From an uncultured Alphaproteobacteria bacterium (GTDB taxonomy: Bacteria; Pseudomonadota; Alphaproteobacteria; RF32; CAG-239), in contig CAKQDU010000006.1 in NCBI GenBank assembly GCA_934229625.1, positions 16,389 to 80,388 on the forward strand: 64,000 nt of DNA, read 5' to 3'. How positions within the stretch are numbered: position 1 is the stretch's first letter; every line of letters starts with the position of its first letter. This document shows, piece by piece, positions 1-7,217 of this stretch. The notes under the pieces were generated by a model that worked only from the letters and a program-made list of their open reading frames with translations, made no database searches and was not told where the DNA came from. Both the position numbers and the translations under genes were made by a program.

Positions 1-243
1 GGCTGTGTGATTGTTTCACAAGTCGGAATCGCCGGAAGTTGTACATTGGGTGACTATGTCATCTGCGGCGGACAGGTTGGTTTGGCCGACCATTTGCATA
101 TTGGTAACGGCGTGCAGATTGCAGCTCAATCCGGCGTTATGCGTGACATAGAAGATGGCGCGGTTATGATGGGCAGTCCATGCGTTCCTTTTAAGGATTT
201 TATGCGTCAGGTTGCTTTTTTGCAAAAAAATTCAAAAAAATAA
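1..243 (+). CDS. lpxD: UDP-3-O-acylglucosamine N-acyltransferase, C-terminal end (partial)
   Basis: The reading frame is open from base 1 and stops at 241-243, so the 5' part lies outside the window. The roughly 80 visible residues are left-handed beta-helix hexapeptide repeats followed by a short helical tail (SQVGIAGSCTLGDYVICGG, then SGVMRDIEDGAVMMGSPCVP). This is the usual LpxD end. LpxD adds the N-linked hydroxyacyl chain in lipid A synthesis in the cytoplasm. The next gene, fabZ, starts 13 bases downstream, which is the common lpxD-fabZ order and supports the call. Other hexapeptide acyltransferases (LpxA) look similar, but LpxA normally follows fabZ. Confidence 0.85.
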   Translation, partial: GCVIVSQVGIAGSCTLGDYVICGGQVGLADHLHIGNGVQIAAQSGVMRDIEDGAVMMGSPCVPFKDFMRQVAFLQKNSKK

Positions 244-255
244 AGTGAGGAAAAA

Positions 256-705
256 ATGTCTGAAAAGAAAATATATAATATTGATGAAGTAATGAAAATG
301 CTGCCGCATCGCTATCCGTTTTTGCTGGTGGATAGATTGGAAGTTGAAGAACCGGGAGTCAAAGGTGTCGGTATCAAAAATTTAACCATGAATGAAGAAT
401 TTTTTCAAGGTCATTTTCCAGGCAATCCGATTATGCCCGGAGTTTTGCAAATTGAGGCTATGGCGCAGTCTGCCGGTTGTGTGGTTATGAGTGCGGATTC
501 AGATTATGCCAATAAAAAACGCAGCGTTCTGTTTATGGCTGTAGACGGTGTAAAATTCCGCAAACCAGTTCGTCCGGGCGACCAGCTCAGAATGCATGTC
601 GAAAAAATAAAAGAACGCCGAAACATTTTTGTTTTTCATGGCGTTGGGATGGTTGATGGGCAGGTTGTCTCTGAGGCTGATTTAACAGCGATGATTGTCG
701 ATTAG
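256..705 (+). CDS. fabZ: (3R)-hydroxyacyl-ACP dehydratase FabZ
   Basis: 149 residues, the full family length. FabZ removes water from 3-hydroxyacyl-ACP in fatty acid elongation and forms a hot-dog-fold dimer in the cytoplasm. The N-terminal LPHRYPFLLVDR motif is present. The active-site segment GHFPGNPIMPGVLQIEAMAQ contains the catalytic His53 and Glu67. It starts 13 bases after lpxD with a GTGAGG ribosome site, so the two are co-transcribed. No lpxA follows; a terminator ends the transcript right behind it, so the classical lpxD-fabZ-lpxA order is broken here. Confidence 0.96.
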   Translation: MSEKKIYNIDEVMKMLPHRYPFLLVDRLEVEEPGVKGVGIKNLTMNEEFFQGHFPGNPIMPGVLQIEAMAQSAGCVVMSADSDYANKKRSVLFMAVDGVKFRKPVRPGDQLRMHVEKIKERRNIFVFHGVGMVDGQVVSEADLTAMIVD

Positions 706-730
706 ACTAAAAATCAATAATACATACCGA

Positions 731-754
731 AAACCGCCGAAAAGGCGGTTTTTT
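731..754 (+). terminator. Rho-independent terminator after fabZ
   Basis: An 8-bp stem, AAACCGCC with GGCGGTTT, closes a GAAAA loop and runs straight into a T run. It ends the lpxD-fabZ transcript. Confidence 0.85.
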
Positions 755-792
755 GCGTATATATAACAAAATAAATATTTTGCTAAAATAGG

Positions 793-818
793 TTGACAGA
801 AAAATATAAATGTATAAA
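793..818 (+). promoter_or_regulatory. Putative sigma70-type promoter for the gene at 872
   Basis: TTGACA at 793-798 and an AT-rich TATAAA at 813-818. The 14-base gap is short, so the true -10 may be a few bases downstream. Similar TTGACA boxes precede the next two small genes. Confidence 0.4.
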
Positions 819-871
819 TTAAAATTGTTTTGTAATTTTTATTAAATAGTTATGTTTAAATTTTAAGTATT

Positions 872-1141
872 ATGGATGAGCAGAAATGTTATTGGCTGGC
901 GCAAAAATATGGACTTTCGCCTAGAGAGGCCCGTAATTTTAGTCAGATGACAGAAGAACAGCGTCTTGTGTATCTTTTTTCAAAACTTGAAAGAGCCGAA
1001 AAATCAAATAAGGCCTTAAAGCACAATGCCAGAATATTGGCAAACGAAGCAGAAGATGCTAAGAATGTGGCTAGGCAGGAAATAGACAGGCTTAATAGCA
1101 AAGCTGCTAGACTTGAGCATGAACTGAGCCGGAAATATTAA
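872..1141 (+). CDS. Small charged coiled-coil protein, unknown function
   Basis: 89 residues, soluble, with no signal peptide or membrane segment. Residues 1-30 are mixed; from about residue 30 to the end the sequence is highly charged with heptad-like spacing (Lys, Glu, Ala, Leu), so a single coiled coil is likely. I do not recognise a family. The gene has its own promoter-like sequence and terminator and looks monocistronic. No Shine-Dalgarno sequence precedes the ATG; the leader is almost pure A/T, as for the two small genes downstream. Confidence 0.6.
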   Translation: MDEQKCYWLAQKYGLSPREARNFSQMTEEQRLVYLFSKLERAEKSNKALKHNARILANEAEDAKNVARQEIDRLNSKAARLEHELSRKY

Positions 1142-1178
1142 AAAATGTAAAATAATGTTTTATCGGTTGTATTAAATT

Positions 1179-1222
1179 AAAATTCTTTGTTTGGCTTTGA
1201 GCTTAACAAAGAATTTTTTTAT
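1179..1222 (+). terminator. Rho-independent terminator after the 872 gene
   Basis: Inverted repeat AAATTCTTTGTT / AACAAAGAATTT with a 13-base loop, followed by a T run at 1213-1220. Confidence 0.8.
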
Positions 1223-1231
1223 AAAATGTTC

Positions 1232-1259
1232 TTGACAAAAAAATATTATGATGTATAAA
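1232..1259 (+). promoter_or_regulatory. Putative sigma70-type promoter for the gene at 1316
   Basis: TTGACA (1232-1237), 16-base spacer, TATAAA (1254-1259). The predicted 5' leader is about 50 bases, A/T-rich and without a Shine-Dalgarno sequence. Confidence 0.6.
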
Positions 1260-1315
1260 AGCAATCACTTTATGATTATTTAATAATTTTTATGTTTAAT
1301 TAAATTTTTTTAGCT

Positions 1316-1474
1316 ATGGCAAAAAAAGAACATCGCGCTCCAAAAAATTCCAAGAAGGAAAAGGGAGCATTCAAGAAAAATGGTGGTCAATCTGCTTATC
1401 AGGCATCTAAGGCTGATGTTAAGAAAACACGCAAGCCTCGTTCCAATCCTGTAGACAATAAGGAGATTGCATAA
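1316..1474 (+). CDS. Short lysine-rich basic protein, unknown function
   Basis: A 52-residue frame starting MAKKEHRAPKNSKKEKG and ending NPVDNKEIA. It is about one third Lys/Arg and probably disordered. The case for a real gene rests on context: a good promoter upstream, a strong terminator 17 bases after the stop, sensible codon use, and an ATG placed like those of its two small neighbours. It could bind nucleic acid or ribosomes as many small basic proteins do, but that is inference. No Shine-Dalgarno is visible. Confidence 0.6.
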   Translation: MAKKEHRAPKNSKKEKGAFKKNGGQSAYQASKADVKKTRKPRSNPVDNKEIA

Positions 1475-1490
1475 ACAGAGTTTCGCCTGT

Positions 1491-1546
1491 ACTCCCCATT
1501 AGAACTATTTTTTTTAGATAGTTTTGAATGGGGAGTATTTTTATTT
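1491..1546 (+). terminator. Long Rho-independent terminator
   Basis: Outer stem ACTCCCCATT / AATGGGGAGT (1491-1500 with 1527-1536), inner stem AACTAT / ATAGTT, then a T-rich tail. Confidence 0.85.
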
Positions 1547-1630
1547 TAAAATGAATTGACAAAAACATCGTCAGATGTCATTATAAAAATACAATTTTAT
1601 AATTCTTTGTATAATTAAATTTTTATCTTT

Positions 1631-1894
1631 ATGGACTACGCAGAAGCTAAAGCTTTGGTTTTTAACCTGCTTAAAGAAGATGAACCTTTGAGCAAAGAAC
1701 TTGAAGTGTTTAAGGATGCAGATGATGTGAAATTTTCGGATTATCTGGATTCTATGGATTTTTTGGTTTTGGATTATGAATTGCTGAAAAATTTTCCGCA
1801 ATACCAGACTTCCGAGCCATTAACAAAAGACAATACTTTGCGCGATGTGTGCAATTTTATTATTGCGCATCAACAAAAAAAGCCGCTTGAATAA
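1631..1894 (+). CDS. Acyl carrier protein-like small acidic protein
   Basis: 87 residues, acidic and helical. The segment LDSMDFLVLDYELLKNFP (residues 39-56) matches the ACP helix-II signature around the phosphopantetheine serine, usually (A)DSLD; the candidate serine is Ser41. TLRDVCNFI near residues 69-77 matches the closing ACP helix (T-x-x-D-x-x-x-x-I). This is read from the motif alone. It stands alone with its own terminator and is not next to fab genes, so it may be a specialised carrier and not the housekeeping AcpP. A DSM in place of DSL and a long acidic N-terminus are atypical. No Shine-Dalgarno is visible before the ATG. Confidence 0.55.
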   Translation: MDYAEAKALVFNLLKEDEPLSKELEVFKDADDVKFSDYLDSMDFLVLDYELLKNFPQYQTSEPLTKDNTLRDVCNFIIAHQQKKPLE

Positions 1895-1907
1895 ACAAGC
1901 GGCTTTT
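1879..1907. terminator. Bidirectional terminator between convergent genes
   Basis: AAAGCCGCTTG / CAAGCGGCTTT with a short loop that includes the stop codon of the ACP-like gene, followed by T5 on the plus strand. It has A-rich sequence upstream that gives a U run on the minus strand, so it can also end the cyclophilin transcript. Confidence 0.8.
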
Positions 1908-1923
1908 TCTTTGAAGTTTTTGA

Positions 1924-2472
1924 TTATTCTTGCATGTCGCTCAAAATCTTCATTGAAATAATTTTGTCCGGATTATCTACAATACCATTTGCGGCAGAGT
2001 TACCTTTTTTGATGTTGTCAACATATTCCATACCTGAAATAACTTGTCCCCAAACTGTGTATTTACCATCTAAAAAATCGGCATCCTTAAAGCAAATAAA
2101 AAATTGGCTGTCCGCAGAATCCGGAGACGCTGCTCTAGCCATAGAAACCGTGCCGCGCCCGTGATGTTTATTATTAAATTCGGCTTTCAGTTTCAGTCCG
2201 CTGCCGCCGGTTCCATTGCCCATAGGGTCACCGGTCTGCGCCATAAAACCGTCAATCACACGATGAAATTTTAGACCATCATAAAATCCTTGACGAACTA
2301 AATCTTTGATGCGCTCCACGTGACGAGGAGCAACATCTGGATACATTTCAATCAGAACCGTGCCGTCTTTCAATTCCATTACCAAAGTGTTATCCGGGTC
2401 ACTAACTTCTGTGGCTGAGGATGCAGCAGAAAAAGTCAGGGCGGCAAACAAAGTCAATATAAATTTTTTCAT
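1924..2472 (-). CDS. Periplasmic cyclophilin-type peptidyl-prolyl isomerase
   Basis: 182 residues with a clear Sec signal (MKKFILTLFAALTFSAASSA). The mature part is one cyclophilin domain: FHRVIDGFMAQTGDP holds the catalytic Arg, and DSADSQFFICF, DFLDGKYTVWGQV and the VERIKDLV helix follow the family order. It would catalyse proline isomerisation during folding of exported proteins. It is a single gene transcribed toward the ACP-like gene. It is shorter in the loops than eukaryotic cyclophilins, as is usual for bacterial PpiA/PpiB. Confidence 0.92.
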   Translation of the reverse strand: MKKFILTLFAALTFSAASSATEVSDPDNTLVMELKDGTVLIEMYPDVAPRHVERIKDLVRQGFYDGLKFHRVIDGFMAQTGDPMGNGTGGSGLKLKAEFNNKHHGRGTVSMARAASPDSADSQFFICFKDADFLDGKYTVWGQVISGMEYVDNIKKGNSAANGIVDNPDKIISMKILSDMQE

Positions 2473-2597
2473 AATATTCTCCTAAGTTATTAAATTGCAT
2501 AGAGCATAAAAAATATAAGTTAAGATTTGACTAAAAGACAATTATATTTATGTATAAAGCTATCATAACATAAGACGTTTGAAGCGTTTCTCCAAAT

Positions 2598-3152
2598 CTA
2601 TTTGCTAAAATCATAAAGACCAGAACCGCTATAGTCTGGTAACGGCTTGCATACTTCAAAATAGTTCACGGCATAGCTTGTGAATGCCAATGCGGCAATC
2701 GGCAGCACAACTTTTTCAAACGGAAAATGGGCGTGTCCTCCGTTTTTGGCTTTCATCCATTGATAAAAAACCGAGCTATATGTCAGCACGGCGGCGCCTA
2801 ATAAAGTGCAAAACAAAAACGGGTCTAAATAAAAAATTAAAATCGGTTTTGGCGTATAAACCAAGTCTTTTATATAAACACCGGCAATCATAGAAATTGA
2901 CAAGGCTATCAAAAGAGGATTGCGAAAAGCAAAGTTCCAGCCTTTTTTATCACACCATAAAATAGTCCAATAACCGACGAGCATCAGCAAAGCTCCTGCC
3001 CAGACGGCAATTACGCTGTCGTCCACTCCCAAATTACGGGCAACTTCCAAACCTACGGCAACTCCTACGGTGCAAACTGCGCATGCTGGGTTTGCATAGG
3101 TTGGCAAGGCATAGAATAAAGCAGCTGCGGCTGCCAAACAAAAAATCAACAT
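2598..3152 (-). CDS. Polytopic membrane protein with N-terminal CxxC, unknown function
   Basis: 184 residues. The N-terminus is a hydrophobic helix ending in NPACAVCTVGVAVGLEVARN, which puts a CxxC pair just outside the membrane. Four further hydrophobic segments follow (around residues 46-66, 76-92, 102-125 and 148-165). Small membrane proteins with a C-x2-C plus GVAVGLE-type helix occur as an uncharacterised family in several bacterial groups; a redox or metal role for the cysteines is inference only. A possible RBS (AAGGAG) precedes the ATG. Confidence 0.6.
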   Translation of the reverse strand: MLIFCLAAAAALFYALPTYANPACAVCTVGVAVGLEVARNLGVDDSVIAVWAGALLMLVGYWTILWCDKKGWNFAFRNPLLIALSISMIAGVYIKDLVYTPKPILIFYLDPFLFCTLLGAAVLTYSSVFYQWMKAKNGGHAHFPFEKVVLPIAALAFTSYAVNYFEVCKPLPDYSGSGLYDFSK

Positions 3153-3215
3153 ATTATACTCCTTAGCGTTTTTTTATCACAATACGGAATTTAACAGATA
3201 AATCAACATATTTTT

Positions 3216-3244
3216 ACAAAAACCGCCGACATATTCGCCGGCGG
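3216..3244 (-). terminator. Terminator downstream of the 3273-3662 gene
   Basis: On the minus strand CCGCCG, a 10-base loop, CGGCGG, then TTTTTGTAAAAA. It separates this gene from the membrane-protein gene below. Confidence 0.75.
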
Positions 3245-3272
3245 AAAGGAGAAACAAAAAGATAAAATATAA

Positions 3273-3662
3273 TTATGCGTTTACAACGGCGCGTCGCTGA
3301 GCTGCTACAAGCACAGTTTTCTCGGTTTGTTTATCAAACTCAGTCGGATGTTTCTTTTTAAAATCGTCTTTAAATTTTTTAGGTGTTCCAAAGCCTTCCT
3401 GACGATAAGTGTTTACAATCATTGCCAGCATCCCATCGGTAGAAACATCTTTACCGGCTATGGCATTAAATTTAGCAATAGACGCGTTCATTTTGACTGC
3501 TGCTTCGCTGTCTGGCAGGTTGCGTTTTATCAGTCCGCGTTTGGAATGAGAGCGTTTAATAACTGCGCTAGCCAAATCTAAGAGTCGGCCTTTATCTTTT
3601 GCGGCGCTATCTAACAATTTTAAAAATTGTTGACCGGCAGTAATTTTTTTCTTTTCAGGCAT
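3273..3662 (-). CDS. Basic soluble protein, unknown function
   Basis: 129 residues, rich in Lys and Arg, with no signal peptide or membrane helix. The N-terminal half looks helical; the middle contains a GKDVSTDGMLAMIVNTYRQEGFG stretch and a Lys-rich segment follows (KKFKDDFKKKHP). I do not recognise a family. The ATG is preceded by GGAGG, and a terminator follows, so it is a single-gene unit. A nucleic-acid-binding role would fit the charge but is not shown. Confidence 0.6.
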   Translation of the reverse strand: MPEKKKITAGQQFLKLLDSAAKDKGRLLDLASAVIKRSHSKRGLIKRNLPDSEAAVKMNASIAKFNAIAGKDVSTDGMLAMIVNTYRQEGFGTPKKFKDDFKKKHPTEFDKQTEKTVLVAAQRRAVVNA

Positions 3663-3738
3663 CTTACACCTCCGTATTCATAATTATATTTTATGCTTTT
3701 AATATATCATAGAAACGAAGAATGCGCAACAGATTTTT

Positions 3739-4635
3739 TTAGTTGCTGCGGTTTATGATGAAACGAGCAAGTTCTTGTAATACTGTAGATTTTTTTCCAA
3801 AAATATCAATGGTGTCTATGGCCTCATCTGTTAGTTTTTCGGCCAGCTTTTTAGCTTGGTCGATACCGAAACGGCTAACAAGGGTAAACTTGTTTTGAGT
3901 TTCATCTTTGTGTAAGGTTTTACCAACCAGATTTTGGTCGCCTTCGCGGTCCAATATATCATCACTTATTTGGAATGTCTGTCCAATTTTGCGAGAATAG
4001 CAAATTAGAGCCTGTCTAAGTTCTAACGGAGCTTGTCCTAGTACGGCTCCGGCCTCGCAGGCATAGCGCAGCAATCGTCCTGTTTTCATTTCTTCCAAAC
4101 GCGCTATAATATTTTCATCATTTTCATCTGAGCCGGCGGATTCGGCATATAAATCTAAGGTTTGACCGGCAACCATTCCTCCAAAAGCTCCGGCGGCATC
4201 GGAGAGCAGCTGCGTCAACGTCAATCTGATTTCCGGACGAATTTCTGGAGCTGAAGACAATACTCTGAAAGCATGAGTCAAAAGACCGTCCCCGGCCAAA
4301 ATAGCGGTGGCTTCATCAAATTTTTTGTGGCATGTAGGCTTGCCGCGCCGCAAATCGTCATTATCCATTGCCGGTAAATCATCATGTATAAGAGAATAGG
4401 TGTGCAGCATTTCCAAAGACACAGCCGCCGGCAGACAGGTTTTATAATCAATATCAAACAAAGCGGCGCATTGACATAGCAAAAACGGACGCAAGCGTTT
4501 GCCACCGTTCATTAAAGAATACTTCATTGCCTCTACAACTCGTTTTTCCACCCCGTCAGGCAATGGCAAATATTTCACCAAATCGGCATTAAACTTTGCT
4601 GCAAATTCGCTTAAATCCCGTTTTATGTCAATCAT
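3739..4635 (-). CDS. ispA: Farnesyl diphosphate synthase (short-chain polyprenyl synthase)
   Basis: 298 residues, the usual IspA length. It condenses IPP with DMAPP/GPP to make FPP for quinone and undecaprenyl lipids in the cytoplasm. The first aspartate-rich motif is DDLPAMDND (Asp85, Asp86), followed by DLRRGKPT; the second is DDILD (residues 225-229). GGKRLRP near residue 44 binds the diphosphate. Its start shares one base with the stop of xseB, the common xseB-ispA pair. No dxs is adjacent in this window. Confidence 0.95.
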   Translation of the reverse strand: MIDIKRDLSEFAAKFNADLVKYLPLPDGVEKRVVEAMKYSLMNGGKRLRPFLLCQCAALFDIDYKTCLPAAVSLEMLHTYSLIHDDLPAMDNDDLRRGKPTCHKKFDEATAILAGDGLLTHAFRVLSSAPEIRPEIRLTLTQLLSDAAGAFGGMVAGQTLDLYAESAGSDENDENIIARLEEMKTGRLLRYACEAGAVLGQAPLELRQALICYSRKIGQTFQISDDILDREGDQNLVGKTLHKDETQNKFTLVSRFGIDQAKKLAEKLTDEAIDTIDIFGKKSTVLQELARFIINRSN

Positions 4636-4886
4636 TATTCCTCCACCTTGTCCAAAGGTTCGGTAGAAACAGCGCCTTCAGGCGAAACATTGATTTTTTC
4701 AATTTTCAACTGCGCCGCCTTGAGCTTTTCTTCACAAAATTTTTTTAAGGCCGTTGCTTTTTCATAAGCCTCGACGGCGTCATCTAACTTAATTTTTCCG
4801 CCTTCAAGTTCGCGTACAATACTTTCCAACTGCACTAAAGCGTCTTCAAAGCTCAATTTGCTTAAATCTAAATCTTTCATTTTCAA
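4635..4886 (-). CDS. xseB: Exodeoxyribonuclease VII small subunit
   Basis: 83 residues. The family core is clear: SFEDALVQLESIVRELEGGK followed by LDDAVEAYEKATALKKFCEEKLKAAQLKIEKI. XseB packs on XseA to form ExoVII, which cleaves single-stranded DNA to oligonucleotides. The N-terminus could also begin at the second Met (MKDLDLSK). The last 15 residues are an acidic tail. It sits directly upstream of ispA with a one-base overlap. Confidence 0.93.
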   Translation of the reverse strand: MKMKDLDLSKLSFEDALVQLESIVRELEGGKIKLDDAVEAYEKATALKKFCEEKLKAAQLKIEKINVSPEGAVSTEPLDKVEE

Positions 4887-5054
4887 TCTCCATTAACAAT
4901 AAGCTTAGCTCATTGTTATATTTTTACAACGAGATTCTGTAACTTATTAAACTATTTATCGACCAACCCTACGCTTTAGATTTATAGGTAATTTTTATAA
5001 AATATGTTATATTAAAGTTACTATGAATTTTCATAGTTTTATTCCTGAAAAACG

Positions 5055-5080
5055 GGCCTGCTGCAAGCCGCGCGGCAGGC
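5055..5080. other. GC-rich hairpin between divergent genes
   Basis: GGCCTGC / GCAGGCC with a 12-base loop in an otherwise A/T-rich gap (4887-5091). It lies 5' of both xseB and the flavin reductase gene. It is followed by CTTGACTTTT, so it is not a classical terminator on the plus strand. It could be a remnant or a leader structure. Confidence 0.4.
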
Positions 5081-5091
5081 CTTGACTTTTC

Positions 5092-5120
5092 TTGACTGTA
5101 GAAAAAAATGGGTATATACT
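5092..5120 (+). promoter_or_regulatory. Strong sigma70-type promoter for the flavin reductase gene
   Basis: TTGACT (5092-5097), exactly 17 bases, TATACT (5115-5120). The upstream ATG at 5108 lies inside this promoter, which excludes it as the start codon. Confidence 0.75.
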
Positions 5121-5149
5121 GCCGAACGTTAATATATGAGGAGTTTAGA

Positions 5150-6025
5150 ATGGCAAAAATTTCATGGCGTCCCGGAACGTTGATGGCGCCGCTGCCGCCG
5201 GTATTAGTTTCTTGCGGCACAATGGAAAAACCTAATGTTATGACTGCCGCGTGGACAGGCGTAGTTTGTAGCGAGCCGACGTTGGTATATGTTTCGCTGA
5301 GACCATCGCGTTATAGCCATGAAATTATCAGTCAGACAAAAGAATTTGTGATAAATCTGCCGACAGTAGCTCTGGCAAAACAGGTAGATATGTGCGGTGT
5401 AAAAAGCGGCCGAAATGTGAATAAATTTGAGCTATCCGGTCTGACGGCGGCTCCATGTTCTAAAATATCTGCGCCGCAGGTAATGGAGTCTCCTATATCT
5501 TTGGAGTGCCGTGTGATTGAAATAAAACATCTTGCCACGCAATCTCAACCGGCCACGCATGATATGTTTTTAGCTGAGGTATTGTCTGTTAACGTTGATG
5601 AGCAGTATTTGGATGAAAATAATGCCCTGCACCTTGAAAAAGCAGGTTTGTTGGCCTATGCTCACGGATTTTATTATGCTTTGGGCGAGCAGCTTGGCAA
5701 ATTCGGCTGGTCAGTAGAAAAAAACAGCACCAAACGTAAACGTGCCGAAAAAGAAGAAGCTGAAAAATCTGATAAAAAAACTTTTCAGAAACATGGTGGT
5801 TTTAAACGCAAAGATTTTAAGCGCGGCAGCAAAGAAAATAAAAAAGAATTTAAGCCGCATCGTTCAAAATTTGGCGAACACCAAAAAGAAGAGCGTAAAT
5901 TTAAAGAACGCAAAACTTTTAAACGCGACACCGAAAACCGCAAGCCTTTTCGCAAAAATAAAACCACAGAAAACAAAAACTTTGAGCAAAAAGCTCCTCG
6001 TAAAATTTTAACCCTCAAAAAATAG
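5150..6025 (+). CDS. Flavin reductase-like (FMN-binding) protein with lysine-rich tail
   Basis: 291 residues from the ATG at 5150, chosen because GAGGAG lies at 5138-5143 and the promoter overlaps any earlier start. Residues 1-190 form a flavin reductase-like/DIM6-NTAB domain: ISWRPGTLMAPLPPVLVSCG, NVMTAAWTGVVCSEPTLVYVSLRPSRYS, FVINLPT and the CGVKSGRNVNKF loop. Such proteins bind FMN and often reduce flavins or accept substrates with a loosely bound flavin. From about residue 195 the chain becomes a low-complexity tail of roughly 95 residues dominated by Lys, Arg, Glu, Phe and Asn, which is unusual for the family and may bind RNA or DNA. The next gene starts 7 bases after its stop. Confidence 0.8.
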   Translation: MAKISWRPGTLMAPLPPVLVSCGTMEKPNVMTAAWTGVVCSEPTLVYVSLRPSRYSHEIISQTKEFVINLPTVALAKQVDMCGVKSGRNVNKFELSGLTAAPCSKISAPQVMESPISLECRVIEIKHLATQSQPATHDMFLAEVLSVNVDEQYLDENNALHLEKAGLLAYAHGFYYALGEQLGKFGWSVEKNSTKRKRAEKEEAEKSDKKTFQKHGGFKRKDFKRGSKENKKEFKPHRSKFGEHQKEERKFKERKTFKRDTENRKPFRKNKTTENKNFEQKAPRKILTLKK

Positions 6026-6032
6026 GTGGCTT

Positions 6033-6914
6033 ATGGCGGATAAACGTATTGATTTTAAGATAGATTATCAAAATTTATCGGTTTATGATGAATTTAATAC
6101 CGACAGGTTACAATATCCGCTCATTCTTTCAATTCCGCATAGCGGTTCGTTTTTTCCGCCTGAATTTTTACAAAATGTACGTTTTGATGAAAAAATTTTG
6201 CGCCGCAATGAAGATTTATTTGTTGATGAATTACTCCGAGATGCCATAAATAAGGGACTTACCGCCATAAAGATGAATATTTCCCGCACATTTGTTGACC
6301 TCAATCGTGACAGACTGGAACTGGACCCAACGATGTTTTATAATTATCCGAAAGAAAAAGATATTTTATATGACAAACATTGTCGTGTGGGACTTGGTGT
6401 GATTCACCGTATTAACTTTAAACGCGAAAATCTCTATGACGGATTGCTGAATTATCATGAAGCTGAAGAACGTTTGAATAATGTTTATGACGTTTATCAT
6501 GACCGTTTGCGGAAACTTATCAATAAATGTTTGAAAAAGTTTGGCTTTTGCGTTGTATTGGATTGCCATTCTATGCCGTCAAAAATTTGTTCAATTATTG
6601 ACGACCGTTCAGGAATAGATATTTGTTTGGGTAATTTGTTCAGCCAAAGCTGTCCGCAGGAATATAGCGATTTTTTGGCGGCGCAGTTTTGGGATTATAA
6701 TTATAATGTACAGGAAAATTGTCCGTATTCCGGAGCTTATATAACTTTCAATTATTGTCAGCCGCGCAGCAAAATGTATACATTGCAGCTGGAAATAAAT
6801 CGCGCACTTTATGCAAATGAGGAAAATTTATGCAAAAATGATGATTTTGATAAGGTATGCGAAGAAGTCGGCTCAGCAATTATAAATTTTGCCGAATACT
6901 TAAAAAGACAATGA
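6033..6914 (+). CDS. N-formylglutamate amidohydrolase family protein
   Basis: 293 residues. Family signatures are SIPHSGSFFPPEFL near residue 30, the NEDLFVDELL segment, NISRTFVDLNRDRLELDP and CVVLDCHSMPSK, whose His and Asp are metal/active-site candidates. Members hydrolyse N-formylglutamate in histidine breakdown, but many act on other N-acyl amino acids. No hut genes are nearby, so the substrate is open. It starts 7 bases after the flavin reductase and is probably co-transcribed. A bidirectional terminator follows. Confidence 0.85.
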   Translation: MADKRIDFKIDYQNLSVYDEFNTDRLQYPLILSIPHSGSFFPPEFLQNVRFDEKILRRNEDLFVDELLRDAINKGLTAIKMNISRTFVDLNRDRLELDPTMFYNYPKEKDILYDKHCRVGLGVIHRINFKRENLYDGLLNYHEAEERLNNVYDVYHDRLRKLINKCLKKFGFCVVLDCHSMPSKICSIIDDRSGIDICLGNLFSQSCPQEYSDFLAAQFWDYNYNVQENCPYSGAYITFNYCQPRSKMYTLQLEINRALYANEENLCKNDDFDKVCEEVGSAIINFAEYLKRQ

Positions 6915-6945
6915 TATTAGATGTTGTTAATACAAAATATAAAAT

Positions 6946-6976
6946 AAAAAACTCGCCGTATGACGAGTTTTTTTAA
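6946..6976. terminator. Bidirectional terminator
   Basis: AAAAAACTCG / CGAGTTTTTT with an 8-base loop (CCGTATGA). It serves the amidohydrolase gene on the plus strand and tRNA-His on the minus strand. Confidence 0.8.
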
Positions 6977-6978
6977 TA

Positions 6979-7056
6979 TGGGGCGGATGAAGAGATTCGA
7001 ACTCTCGACATCTGGTACCACAAACCAGCGCTCTAACCAACTGAGCTACATCCGCC
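6979..7056 (-). tRNA. tRNA-His (anticodon GTG)
   Basis: A complete cloverleaf on the minus strand. The acceptor arm starts GGCGGATG and ends CATCCGCCCCA. Bases before U8 number eight, so an extra 5' G (G-1) is encoded and faces C73; CCA is also encoded. The D arm is TAGCTCAGTTGGTTAGAGC, the anticodon stem CTGGT/ACCAG holds TTGTGGT, and the T arm has GTTCGAATC. An encoded G-1:C73 pair is the standard bacterial identity element, but it is absent in a large clade of alphaproteobacteria. Confidence 0.97.
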
Positions 7057-7152
7057 ATTGTGGCAACAGAATAGTTATTACATTTAAAACAATTAAAAGT
7101 CAATATCAAAAATACAATTTCAATCAAATTGTATTTTATTATATAATTTAAC

Positions 7153-7190
7153 ATAAAAAACGTGCGGTTTTATAATGGAAAATCGCACGA
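7153..7190 (-). terminator. Terminator of the pilus operon
   Basis: On the minus strand CGTGCGATTTTCC... folds back on AAAACCGCACG, and TTTTTTATG follows. It lies 28 bases after the stop of the pilin-like gene. Confidence 0.75.
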
Positions 7191-7217
7191 TTATATAAAC
7201 ATATGCCGAAAATCAAA

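Noticed and set aside
5108..5149. Upstream ATG at 5108 as start of the flavin reductase
   Set aside because: It lies within the predicted -10/-35 region and has no ribosome site; the ATG at 5150 has GAGGAG.
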